Source of the DNA: UBA3496 sp964558115
Lineage (GTDB): Bacteria; UBA8248
DNA length: 20,910 nucleotides
Assembly (NCBI GenBank): GCA_964558115.1
Contig: CAZLCI010000035.1
Location: 1 to 20,910, forward strand
Direction: 5' to 3'
Shown: positions 7,722 through 15,927 of the stretch, piece after piece
Layout of the letters: each line of letters opens with the position of its first letter
Numbering within the stretch: position 1 is the first letter of the stretch
Notes under the pieces: model-generated
The model's input: the letters and a program-made list of their open reading frames with translations, nothing else
Database searches by the model: none
What the model was told of the DNA's origin: nothing
Program-made: the position numbers and the translations under genes

Positions 7722-8603
7722 TCAGAAAATTCTCCATGAAATAATCGCTCCACCAAGAACAATTAACAAAGTTCCGATAAGAATTAAAATAGTAATTTTC
7801 TCTTCATCTTTAAAAAACACTCTACTAAAAAGAAGTGCAAATAATGGGGCCATAGAAGAAAGGGGTGTTACTATTGAAAGATCTCCGTAGTTCAGCCCTA
7901 CAAAATGAAAAAACACAGATGCGGTGTTGAGAAACCCTGAGAAAGTATAGAATTTCCATGCTTGAACATTTTTCAAGCTTGGCCTTTGGGTTGTCGAAAA
8001 AAATCGGGAAAAAAGTACCAGGAATAAAAACCCCGAAATACTCATAATTGTAATAGCCAACAATGGCGAATCTACTATCCTGACTCCCGTTTTTCTAAAT
8101 ACATGAGATAAAGACAACGACAAAACAGCAAGGAAGGGAATCCAAATATATTTTCTATTCCAACTACTATCGTTATCTTTCTTGTATGTAATTGAAATGC
8201 AACCAGTAACTATCAGTATTGTACCAAGCCATATAAATGGTCCAGGCCTCTCTCCTAAGAGCATAACTCCAAAAATAGATGCAAAAAGTGGCATAGTAGA
8301 AGTAAGCGGCATAGCACGAGATACACCTAGATAATGTATCCCTGAGAAATAAAGCACTCTTCCTACTGCAGGACCTAGAAATCCTGCTATTGAAAGTAAA
8401 AACAGTGCTTTCAGATTCCACCAATGAGATTGCCAAGTAAAACTACAGAGTAGAACCAATAAAGGGATACTTACGATCAATCCAATAAGAACACCAGTAT
8501 AAGCATTACCGTGATGTCTTCCTTGTCTTACAATTATAGAAAATGTGCCGGTGGACACAGCAGTTAAAATTGAAAAAATACCTGTGAGAGTAAGATCAGT
8601 CAT
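7722..8603 (-). CDS. EamA/DMT-superfamily transporter, tandem copy 1
   Basis: This is a 293-residue inner-membrane protein with two EamA halves and about ten transmembrane helices. LGVSRAMPLTSTMPLFA and LLGERPGPFIWLGTI match its neighbour downstream almost position for position, so the two arose by tandem duplication. The start is an ATG at 8601-8603, preceded only by GGGCAT, a weak ribosome binding site. It is first in a two-gene unit and divergent from the DinB-like gene. It is more distant from the EamA gene at 1544-2440. The exported compound cannot be inferred. Confidence 0.9.
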   Translation of the reverse strand: MTDLTLTGIFSILTAVSTGTFSIIVRQGRHHGNAYTGVLIGLIVSIPLLVLLCSFTWQSHWWNLKALFLLSIAGFLGPAVGRVLYFSGIHYLGVSRAMPLTSTMPLFASIFGVMLLGERPGPFIWLGTILIVTGCISITYKKDNDSSWNRKYIWIPFLAVLSLSLSHVFRKTGVRIVDSPLLAITIMSISGFLFLVLFSRFFSTTQRPSLKNVQAWKFYTFSGFLNTASVFFHFVGLNYGDLSIVTPLSSMAPLFALLFSRVFFKDEEKITILILIGTLLIVLGGAIISWRIF

Positions 8604-8690
8604 ATGCCCAAAGAATAAAATGGAAAGCTGAAAGAATCATTTTAACATTACTCTGAGAATTAACCCATTTCATTAAGATATTTTTTGCAA

Positions 8691-8719
8691 TTGAATTTTA
8701 AGTTTAAATTTCCTAGAAT
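8691..8719 (+). promoter_or_regulatory. Candidate sigma70-type promoter for the DinB-like gene
   Basis: TTGAAT (8691-8696), a 17-base spacer and TAGAAT (8714-8719, five of six matches to TATAAT) point toward the DinB-like gene, giving a leader of about 40 bases. The match was judged by eye in an AT-rich region. Confidence 0.45.
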
Positions 8720-8764
8720 CCCATATTACTAAACTATTCTTTCCTACCTAATTTAAGAGAACAA

Positions 8765-9325
8765 ATGATTCCAACTGAACAGTTCGACAAAGCTTTTGAG
8801 TCAGCTTTTAGAGATAGAGACAATTTCATTAAATACGTCAAGAATTTTTCTGAAGAACAAGCATTTTGGAAACCTCCAGATAATGAATGGAGCATAATAG
8901 AAGGAATCGAGCATACACTTTTGGTCGATGTGTTTTTCAGGAAATCGGCTTTGGAAGTTCTAGAAAAAGCAAAAAAGGAAGGAAAATGGATCACAGAATT
9001 AGAAAATAAAGAAAAAATGTCCCTAGAAGCACTTAGAAATAGAGAACAGGGATTTGTAGAGTCTCCTGAATCTTTGCTACCTAAGGGCAGAAACGATTTA
9101 CAGCAAATGATAAGAGAACTTTATCCTTCTAAGATGGCTATCCATGAATCACTTATTTCCTACAGAACATTAGATTTATCACTTCTTATTCCAAGTCCTC
9201 GACCAAAATACGGTGCGTTAAATATTTATGAACGCATATACTATTCTGGAATCCATGATTTCTTGCATCAAGAACAAATGATCCGAGCAAGTCAAAATCA
9301 GAGTTTTCCTAAACTACAATATTAA
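8765..9325 (+). CDS. DinB/YfiT-like four-helix-bundle protein, putative metal-dependent
   Basis: This 186-residue, mostly helical soluble protein carries the DinB-superfamily pattern. EWSIIEGIEHTLLVD places His50 in helix 2, and IHDFLHQEQM gives His164 and His168, together a plausible three-His metal site. Known members include thiol-dependent transferases (bacillithiol or mycothiol S-transferases) and damage-induced proteins of unknown activity. No specific function can be given here. AAGAGA lies 5 bases before the ATG. It stands alone, divergent from the EamA pair and convergent with the DUF4340 gene. The 84 bases between it and that gene contain no obvious terminator hairpin. Confidence 0.75.
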   Translation: MIPTEQFDKAFESAFRDRDNFIKYVKNFSEEQAFWKPPDNEWSIIEGIEHTLLVDVFFRKSALEVLEKAKKEGKWITELENKEKMSLEALRNREQGFVESPESLLPKGRNDLQQMIRELYPSKMAIHESLISYRTLDLSLLIPSPRPKYGALNIYERIYYSGIHDFLHQEQMIRASQNQSFPKLQY

Positions 9326-9409
9326 ATTTTTATTTTACGATATTGTTTTTGCTTATGTTACATATATACTTTTGCAGTTAACCAGAGAAGGAAGAGATGC
9401 TAATCAAAT

Positions 9410-11293
9410 CTATTCTTTGATCCAGTCTTTGATTGTCTTAGGAAATGTTGATTCGTTGTAACGTCTCTTAACTGGGAGAACTTCTGTTTTAGAGATTCCT
9501 CTTCTTGCTATTAAATAATCTTTATTTTTACTTTTAGCAAAAATAATTGTTCGAAGTTTTTTTTCATTTTTACCAAACAAAGAAACCGTCATACGGTAAC
9601 TATCAAAGTCATATTCGTCCTTATTTATATCAGAATCTTCATACTCTAAATCTTTCAATCTATTCAAGAAACTATCAACCTCTGCAACATTCACTTTTTT
9701 TTCTTTAAGATTCGTAAACTCCCAAGAGTTTTTATCCGTTCCCCCAAAAAGACCTGCAAGAGGTCTTCGCAAAACCATCTTCTTACTACCAGGATATTCT
9801 ACAATTACTTTTTGAATTTTCTCAATACTATCAAATACTACAAGCCTTCTGTCTCGGAAGTATTTAGTTCTCCTGGTAATTTTTTCGTAATCTTTCTTGT
9901 TCAACAAAAATATTCTTTTTTGCCCAACAAATTTCCCATACGCTTTCTTTCCATCGAACAATTTACTTATTACAAAAGTATTGAGGGTTTCTTTATCTTC
10001 TTTTTTCTTTTTAATATAAACATCAAATTTCCTTACATCTTTCGATCCTAAACCATAACCCGAAAGATTTTTTTTCGGATTATCAATATAACCTGCAGAA
10101 TTAGACCACTTTATATCCCACAACAAATCATCAATATGCTTATGTCTGCCTTTGAATCTAAGCGGTCTTTTTCCAGAAGAAGATTGAACCGATACATCCC
10201 ATTCTTTTTTTGACTTTCTAATTGAATCGAATGTGTTTCCATTCCAAGAAAACCGAATCCGCGTTACATGATCTACATCATAATCAATTAAGTTTTTCTT
10301 TCTTATTTTAAATATATTCTTAGGCAAATTATTCATCGTGTGTTGCTTCATCAAAAACACAGGTCCACCACTAAGCCTCCTGGCATAGAAATACACTTCC
10401 TTCTTTTTCTTTCCTTTTGACTTCTTCGTATTTATAGGGGCAAAACTGATCTCTCTCTCACCTACAATCACGCCATCGTCTGGCTTTTCAGAAGTTCTAT
10501 CTTTAAATACATGGTAGATGTACTTTGGATTATCCAAACCATATTTAGACAGATCTTTTGGGTTTTCTTCTACAAATCGAGCAACCTGATCCCATCTCAA
10601 AGTTGAAACTACCCCTTCAGTCTCCACTGAATCTGATTCCTCTTTGAGAGGAAATACCAAATTCCACTTATCTTTATTTTCTTTATTCCTCTTAGCGTCA
10701 AAGATTTTTTTCATTCCGCTCGAGAAAGCACTGACTTTATTTGCATCTGTAGGCATTGTAGTTATGAGGTACTTATCTCTGATATCAAATATTTTCTTAT
10801 CAAATTTCTTTAAAACTGCGATATCTACAGTTGCTACTTCTCCATTTCCAAGTAAAACATACCTAAATTTTCCTGTGGGATTTTTATTCCCTAATTTCAA
10901 GACTATATCCTTGGAATCTTTAAATTTCATTGATAAAAGTTGTGAGGTATTTTTAAGCCCAAACTCTTCAAGGGACTTCACTTTTCCGATTCGTCTTTGT
11001 TCTTTTATCTGGGACACAACTTTCAACATTTTTTCCAACACTTCTTCATCAACGCTGGCAACAATAGGATTGATTATAGAAAAACCTTTAGTATTACGTT
11101 TCAATACATATTTATTTTTCTTACCGTAAAAAGAGAGTTTTTCTAGATTTGAGGTGTCTTTCGAACCGATTAATTTAAGGCTAATTTCTTTTTTCTTCTC
11201 AGCTTCTTTTGCCCATTTTACATCGTATAGATAGTAGGCTGAGGATAGGACTACCAGAATTAGTAATAATAATAAATTCTTCTTGCCATTCAC
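9410..11293 (-). CDS. DUF4340 protein of a Gld-type ABC exporter operon, with four internal repeats
   Basis: This 627-residue protein has one N-terminal transmembrane anchor (residues 5-23) and a long, Lys-rich, probably periplasmic remainder. DUF4340 proteins are commonly encoded beside GldA/F/G-like ABC transporters, and their function is unknown. By eye the protein holds four related units at about 46-175, 183-330, 341-480 and 491-615. Units begin with a beta-hairpin and a W-x-hydrophobic segment. Several end with a YGL/FGL turn (111, 251, 413), and the joins carry RDKYLI (172), RKKNLI (331) and RDRRLV (480). The start is a GTG at 11291-11293 with AAGAAGG 8 bases upstream. The gene lies 15 bases after the GldG-like gene and is last in the operon. 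Confidence 0.85.
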   Translation of the reverse strand: MNGKKNLLLLLILVVLSSAYYLYDVKWAKEAEKKKEISLKLIGSKDTSNLEKLSFYGKKNKYVLKRNTKGFSIINPIVASVDEEVLEKMLKVVSQIKEQRRIGKVKSLEEFGLKNTSQLLSMKFKDSKDIVLKLGNKNPTGKFRYVLLGNGEVATVDIAVLKKFDKKIFDIRDKYLITTMPTDANKVSAFSSGMKKIFDAKRNKENKDKWNLVFPLKEESDSVETEGVVSTLRWDQVARFVEENPKDLSKYGLDNPKYIYHVFKDRTSEKPDDGVIVGEREISFAPINTKKSKGKKKKEVYFYARRLSGGPVFLMKQHTMNNLPKNIFKIRKKNLIDYDVDHVTRIRFSWNGNTFDSIRKSKKEWDVSVQSSSGKRPLRFKGRHKHIDDLLWDIKWSNSAGYIDNPKKNLSGYGLGSKDVRKFDVYIKKKKEDKETLNTFVISKLFDGKKAYGKFVGQKRIFLLNKKDYEKITRRTKYFRDRRLVVFDSIEKIQKVIVEYPGSKKMVLRRPLAGLFGGTDKNSWEFTNLKEKKVNVAEVDSFLNRLKDLEYEDSDINKDEYDFDSYRMTVSLFGKNEKKLRTIIFAKSKNKDYLIARRGISKTEVLPVKRRYNESTFPKTIKDWIKE

Positions 11294-11308
11294 CTTAGAC
11301 GCCTTCTT

Positions 11309-12946
11309 TTATCTTAACCGCCTTCTGCTTACATAAACGGCAGTACCAATCAAAATGATAAAAATCGGGATAACAAGAAACGTTAAAATCCATACATAAG
11401 AACCTTCATTACCTTCTATTAGCAATGGATCACCCGTTCTAGTTTTAGGTCTTATGGATATTAAATCTTTCTCTCCACCTAACCAGTTCATTGAATTCAA
11501 GACTAAATTTGAATTGCCCTGCATACGTATATACCCATCGGTTGCGAAATCCACATCTCCATAGACAACCATCCTTGCCTCTTTTTTGTTGCTCTTAGAT
11601 TGAAAAGATGCTGCAGCACCAAGAGTAACAGGACCAGCATTCATACTTTTCTCATCATAGGACAACGCTTTGTCGCCAACTTCAACCTTTGGCACCCAGA
11701 AACTTCCTTTGCCAGTTTTGACGAGTTCTTCTCCCTTCAAGCCAATTTTAGGATCTGCTTTAAAATTAACCATTCTAGAAGTCGGAAAAACTGTCGCCAT
11801 TCCTTTCAAACTCTTTGTGATTGCATGAATCCCGTAACTAGCAACAAATGGCGTTAGAGCATTACCACCAACCATCGCAAATCGAACTGCCTGAGGATCT
11901 ATCACATACGACTTAGGTGTTTGGAATCCATATTTATTCAATAGAGAAAAGAGATTTTCGAAATTATTCTCATCTGAGCCAAAGTTTGGCTCCAAGAATA
12001 CTAACAACCTACCCCCTTCATTCATATAATCTTTCAAAAACTTAGATTCAACAGAGGTAATATCTTTTTTGGGATCTGCTATTACTAAAATCCTAGCATC
12101 TTCAGGAACGGCTTTCTTTCTCACAAGCAACAGAGACTCTGTTTTGTAATTGTCTCCCCTGAGAAAATTTGCGAGAGCAAACAAGTTTTTACGACTTTTC
12201 CCTCCAGTAAAAAGTCTTTCGCCATGACCTGTTAAAAAATATACCTTTTTTTGTTCGGTCTGAACTGTTTTCAAAATAGCGTTTACAATTGCATTTTCGG
12301 ACAAAGAGTATATTTTTTCCGATCTAAAATCTTTTGATAAAGGCATTTTTCCTTTACTTATATTTGACTTTGACGAATTTTCCTTACTGGAAAATCTATG
12401 GATCACAACAATGGTACCGTAATGCTCAACATCATATAATTTTGCAATAGTCGGATTTGCATCTAAATCAACAAACTTAAAACTAACTTGATCTGTATAT
12501 CTGGTATACCTTTCTAGAGCCTCTTTTATAGAGGGTTGTCTTAATTTCTTAATAAAAGCAACAAGTTCAATTTTTACTTTTTCCCTGTCGAGTTTTTTCA
12601 AAACTTTCACTGTTTTACTAGAAAGACTGTGAAACTTACCTGGAGTAATATCCCAAATATGAAAATGTTTAAAAGAGAAAAGATTCAAGACAAATATCAG
12701 GGCAATAACCACAAAACACATTATTGTGACCTGTATTCCTGACTTGGTCGATCTTTGGCTAAAACCTTTCTTCAATTCCGAGCTAGATGACCACAACGCA
12801 ACAACAAAGAGCACAACACCCAAGAATCCGGTTACATAAACCCAATAAGAAACGCCTTCAAAAAGATCTCTGCCTGCCCAACCAGTTATGGTAAGGACAA
12901 GAAAGAAAGCCGAAGCTATAAAAATATAAAGTGAATGACTTGCCAA
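11309..12946 (-). CDS. GldG-like auxiliary protein of ABC-2 exporter (ABC_transp_aux family)
   Basis: This 545-residue membrane protein has hydrophobic segments near residues 6-26, 33-52 and 72-92, a large extracytoplasmic domain, and a final transmembrane helix near 516-538. The domain begins with the WDITPGKFHSLSSKT segment and contains VYFLTGHGE, the most recognisable motif of the GldG / DUF4350-type auxiliary family. In Flavobacteria GldG works with GldA and GldF in gliding, but homologues occur widely in non-gliding proteobacteria, where the cargo is unknown. The start is a TTG at 12944-12946 with GGAGGGG 7 bases upstream, a strong signal. The upstream permease ends 3 bases earlier, indicating tight coupling. 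Confidence 0.88.
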   Translation of the reverse strand: MASHSLYIFIASAFFLVLTITGWAGRDLFEGVSYWVYVTGFLGVVLFVVALWSSSSELKKGFSQRSTKSGIQVTIMCFVVIALIFVLNLFSFKHFHIWDITPGKFHSLSSKTVKVLKKLDREKVKIELVAFIKKLRQPSIKEALERYTRYTDQVSFKFVDLDANPTIAKLYDVEHYGTIVVIHRFSSKENSSKSNISKGKMPLSKDFRSEKIYSLSENAIVNAILKTVQTEQKKVYFLTGHGERLFTGGKSRKNLFALANFLRGDNYKTESLLLVRKKAVPEDARILVIADPKKDITSVESKFLKDYMNEGGRLLVFLEPNFGSDENNFENLFSLLNKYGFQTPKSYVIDPQAVRFAMVGGNALTPFVASYGIHAITKSLKGMATVFPTSRMVNFKADPKIGLKGEELVKTGKGSFWVPKVEVGDKALSYDEKSMNAGPVTLGAAASFQSKSNKKEARMVVYGDVDFATDGYIRMQGNSNLVLNSMNWLGGEKDLISIRPKTRTGDPLLIEGNEGSYVWILTFLVIPIFIILIGTAVYVSRRRLR

Positions 12947-12949
12947 GAC

Positions 12950-13729
12950 TTATCCCCTCCACCGATGAGATTCTAGGGAACGAAGTGAAAGAAATAAACA
13001 GATAAAAATCAAACTCAAGAAAAAGATAATATCTCTTGTATCAATAATTCCCGCTACAAAATTTTTCAAGTGCAATCCAATAGACATTTGACGCAATACT
13101 GTAGAAACCATCGCTGGTGCTGATGCAGAAAGAAATTCAACAATAAAACTCAACAATAAAATCATAAATGCAGACATTGCGGCAATAATTTGATTTGATG
13201 TCCAAGAACTAGCTAGCAAACCTACCGACAGAAAAGAACAACCCATAAGAAAAATACCCAAGAAGGATGATGCTATAACAGACCATTCCACTCTCACGAA
13301 AGTACTTAAAAGAATTGGATATATTAATAAAATTGAAAGCATTAGCAGATAAATAGAAACAACAGACAGAAACTTACCTAAAAGGATTTGTGTATCTTTA
13401 ATAGGGTAAGTGAGAAGCATTTCCATAGTACCTTGTTTTTTTTCTTCGCTGAATAACTTCATTGTCAAAAGGGGTGTAATGAATAACAGAGTAACACTAA
13501 CACTAGCAAAAACCTGCTGCGAAAGAATCCATGATGTAGGGGTTATATTATATTGCGCAGCGAGTTGAGGATTTCGAGACAATTGCATTGAAATCATTCC
13601 ATACTGCGCAAACGCACTAGAGAAAAAACCACCCATAAACAAACTCCATACACCTAAAACTACATAGGCAATAGGTGAAAAAAAGAAACTTGAAAGTTCT
13701 CTTTTACATACAACCAACACACTATTCAT
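12950..13729 (-). CDS. ABC-2 type permease, GldF-like
   Basis: This is a 259-residue permease with about six transmembrane helices. The N-terminal KRELSSFFFSPIAYVVLG motif and the cytosolic EEKKQGTMEMLLTYP loop are typical of ABC-2/GldF permeases. The frame is open to 13762, but the ATG at 13727-13729 is chosen because AGGAG lies 7 bases upstream. It overlaps the last 8 bases of the ATPase gene, an arrangement that favours translational coupling. The protein should pair with the ATPase and the GldG-like protein in one inner-membrane complex. The transported substrate is not known. Confidence 0.9.
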   Translation of the reverse strand: MNSVLVVCKRELSSFFFSPIAYVVLGVWSLFMGGFFSSAFAQYGMISMQLSRNPQLAAQYNITPTSWILSQQVFASVSVTLLFITPLLTMKLFSEEKKQGTMEMLLTYPIKDTQILLGKFLSVVSIYLLMLSILLIYPILLSTFVRVEWSVIASSFLGIFLMGCSFLSVGLLASSWTSNQIIAAMSAFMILLLSFIVEFLSASAPAMVSTVLRQMSIGLHLKNFVAGIIDTRDIIFFLSLIFICLFLSLRSLESHRWRG

Positions 13730-14678
13730 CAACATTCTCCTCAATACTACCAGTTTCACCACTTACTATTTTTACGAAAATTTCTTCCAAAGTAATACTT
13801 TCTTTTCGTATCTCTGTAAGTTTTCCAGATTTCTCATATACAGCAGATGCTAAATTTGAACGAAGATCCTTTTCAGAATCTACTTCATAGTGAACTTCAC
13901 CATTTTTAATTCCCCTCAATCGCACATTTTCCACACCGTCTATTTTTTTCAAGATATCTGAAAATTTATCTTCTTCTCCAACTACAGACAAAAATGTTCT
14001 GTTTTTTTCATTCATACTGTCTGCAAGAGCATCTAATTCTCCAGCAGCCGCCAACTTTCCTTGATGAATAATCACAACTCTATCACAGACCATATTCACC
14101 TCAGGCAAAATATGAGTACTTAACATTATAGTTCTATTCCCTTTCAATTCTTTGATCAAATTTCTAATTTCAACAATTTGAGCAGGATCTAAACCTGAAG
14201 TCGGTTCATCTAGTAACATAACTGGAGGATCATTAACTAATGCTTGCGCTAGACCTACTCTCTGCCTATACCCTTTGGAGAGATGTCCTATTACTCTATA
14301 TCGAACATTTTCCAAGCCACATTTTTCTATAACGGAACCAATGGCACTATTTTTTTCGGAAGCAGACAAGCCCTTAATAGAAGCTGAATAATCTAAATAT
14401 GCACTCACAGTCATTTCTGGATAAAGTGGATTATTCTCAGGAAGATAACCAAGATTTTTCTGCACATTCAAGGGGTCCTGAGAAACATCAAAACCAGCAA
14501 TATGAGCTGACCCTGACGAAGCTGGCATATATCCAGTTAGTATTTTCATCGTAGTAGATTTTCCGGCGCCATTAGGACCAAGAAATCCAACAATCTCGCC
14601 TTCTTCCACGTCAAAAGAAATTCCACGAACAGCTTCTACGTTTCCATAAAATTTCGAAAGATTATCAACATTAATCAA
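13722..14678 (-). CDS. ABC transporter ATP-binding protein, GldA-like
   Basis: This 318-residue ATPase carries Walker A GPNGAGKST (34-42), the signature LSKGYRQ (133-139), Walker B VMLLDEP (153-159) and a switch His in STHILPEV. The 80-odd residue C-terminal extension is common in exporter-type (ABC-2) ATPases. It powers the permease encoded immediately downstream. The start is a TTG at 14676-14678 with AGGA 8 bases upstream. The nearby ATG at about 14682 is out of frame and soon meets a stop. It is the first gene of the four-gene operon; only weak promoter-like sequence is seen in the 113 bases before it. Confidence 0.93.
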   Translation of the reverse strand: MINVDNLSKFYGNVEAVRGISFDVEEGEIVGFLGPNGAGKSTTMKILTGYMPASSGSAHIAGFDVSQDPLNVQKNLGYLPENNPLYPEMTVSAYLDYSASIKGLSASEKNSAIGSVIEKCGLENVRYRVIGHLSKGYRQRVGLAQALVNDPPVMLLDEPTSGLDPAQIVEIRNLIKELKGNRTIMLSTHILPEVNMVCDRVVIIHQGKLAAAGELDALADSMNEKNRTFLSVVGEEDKFSDILKKIDGVENVRLRGIKNGEVHYEVDSEKDLRSNLASAVYEKSGKLTEIRKESITLEEIFVKIVSGETGSIEENVDE

Positions 14679-14791
14679 AACATATTTCCTGAATGAGAAT
14701 TAAAATTCAAAAAACACACAATATTTACGATTTCCTGAAAACTGCATCTAAAAATAGATAAAAATGAGAGGAATTGCAAGATGAAATTTTA

Positions 14792-15817
14792 TTACAATTC
14801 AAAATCTCCACGTTCTGCAGCAATTCTCATTATTTCATAAACTTGTAAAACCCTAGGTCCTTTATACTCCAAACTAACAGTAAATGATTCTCCTTTGTCT
14901 AAAACTAACTCTCTCTCACCATCAAATGCAATAACTGAACTAGTTGATGTTTTATATTCAAATGAATTTCTCATCTTAATTTTTCTGAAACTGGAAACAT
15001 TTACAGGGACAACCATACCTGGAGCGACAGGAGACATTACTCGCTTTCCATTCTTCGTCTTTCTATTAGACATTTTCAAAAATAACCCTTCCTGGTCTTC
15101 AGGAGCAATTGACACAAAACTGCATCCTATCGAGGAAAGGCCAAGACTACCTGGTATACAGCAAGTCAAGGCTAAGAATTCTAATTTAGAAATATCCCAT
15201 ACTGCTTTAGAACCCGCATAAGATTGCCGAACAAGTGCGATATCTACTAGAGCCTTTTCTTTTTGCCCCGAATGAAAAATCAAAGAAAGACACTTTGTTT
15301 TTCTAACTTGAGAAGAATAAAACTTCGGATCATTTACATAAAATCCTGCAGCAAGCCCAGCAACTGTACCCTCGATATTTTGAGGAAAAACATTATTTGT
15401 TCCAGTAGAAAGAGGAATCAATGGAATATTCCCACAACCTTTAGAAACAGCTCTACTAGTTCCATCTCCACCCAATGCAATAATTGCATCCAATTTTTTC
15501 TTCTTCATTAAGGTAGCAGCTTTAATAGAATCTTCTGTAGTTCCGCTAGCATTTATATCTAGCAGATGTAGTTTTGTATTTCCTGGATTGTCTAAAAAAC
15601 TATTCATTTCTTCAACAACGGATGAACCAAGAGAACCAGCATCCTTTAACAAATAAATATTTTTTACTTTACTAGAAACCAATCCTGATACTACTCTCTT
15701 TAAAATCAGAAGTTTTTCATGGTTACTAAAAGAACTAGCTAAAGAAACTATTCTTCGTACATCTTTACCAGAATGCGGATTAGCAATTATCCCAACACTA
15801 CCTTTGTTTTTTAACAT
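14792..15817 (-). CDS. ATP-NAD kinase / AcoX-like protein (COG3199 type)
   Basis: This 341-residue protein has the NAD-kinase/diacylglycerol-kinase fold. NPHSGKD (14-19) lies at the start, GGDGTSR (116-122) is the nucleotide-binding diagnostic motif, and STGTNNVFP (137-145) follows. COG3199 proteins are predicted ATP- or polyphosphate-dependent NAD kinases and include AcoX of acetoin gene clusters. The biochemical role is mostly unproven, so the substrate here is uncertain. AAGGA lies 9 bases before the ATG at 15815-15817. The gene is divergent from the glycerate kinase with 110 bases between them, so the two may share control. It is probably transcribed alone, since 113 bases separate it from the ATPase gene. 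Confidence 0.85.
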   Translation of the reverse strand: MLKNKGSVGIIANPHSGKDVRRIVSLASSFSNHEKLLILKRVVSGLVSSKVKNIYLLKDAGSLGSSVVEEMNSFLDNPGNTKLHLLDINASGTTEDSIKAATLMKKKKLDAIIALGGDGTSRAVSKGCGNIPLIPLSTGTNNVFPQNIEGTVAGLAAGFYVNDPKFYSSQVRKTKCLSLIFHSGQKEKALVDIALVRQSYAGSKAVWDISKLEFLALTCCIPGSLGLSSIGCSFVSIAPEDQEGLFLKMSNRKTKNGKRVMSPVAPGMVVPVNVSSFRKIKMRNSFEYKTSTSSVIAFDGERELVLDKGESFTVSLEYKGPRVLQVYEIMRIAAERGDFEL

Positions 15818-15868
15818 TCAAGCAATTCCTTAAATCAATATCTCTAGATAAAAGAGTCTAAATGAAAC

Positions 15869-15874
15869 TATAAT
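15869..15874 (+). promoter_or_regulatory. Candidate -10 box upstream of the glycerate kinase gene
   Basis: A perfect TATAAT sits 53 bases before the glycerate kinase ATG. No good -35 hexamer is found at 16-18 bases upstream, so support is weak. Confidence 0.3.
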
Positions 15875-15927
15875 TCAAAAGAATAAAAGAGTAGTATGAA
15901 AGAAGAACCTAAAAAAGGAAACTTTCA

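Noticed and set aside
8734..8994. Minus-strand open frame over the start of the DinB-like gene
   Set aside because: It is antisense to a gene with domain motifs, a ribosome binding site and a candidate promoter, and its translation shows no family features.
9326..9409. Convergent intergenic region with a GTTAAC
   Set aside because: A single half-site with no promoter nearby; it gives no support for regulation by the DtxR-type protein, and no terminator hairpin is visible.
10644..11129. Open frame of 161 codons on the plus strand inside the DUF4340 gene
   Set aside because: It lies antisense to a strong coding region, has no ribosome binding site or recognisable domain, and its Ser/Phe-rich translation is typical of the complement of Lys/Glu-rich genes.
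14679..14791. Promoter-like TTGCAA and TATTTT with a 17-base gap on the minus strand before the GldA-like gene
   Set aside because: Both hexamers match only four of six positions, and such matches are expected by chance in AT-rich DNA.
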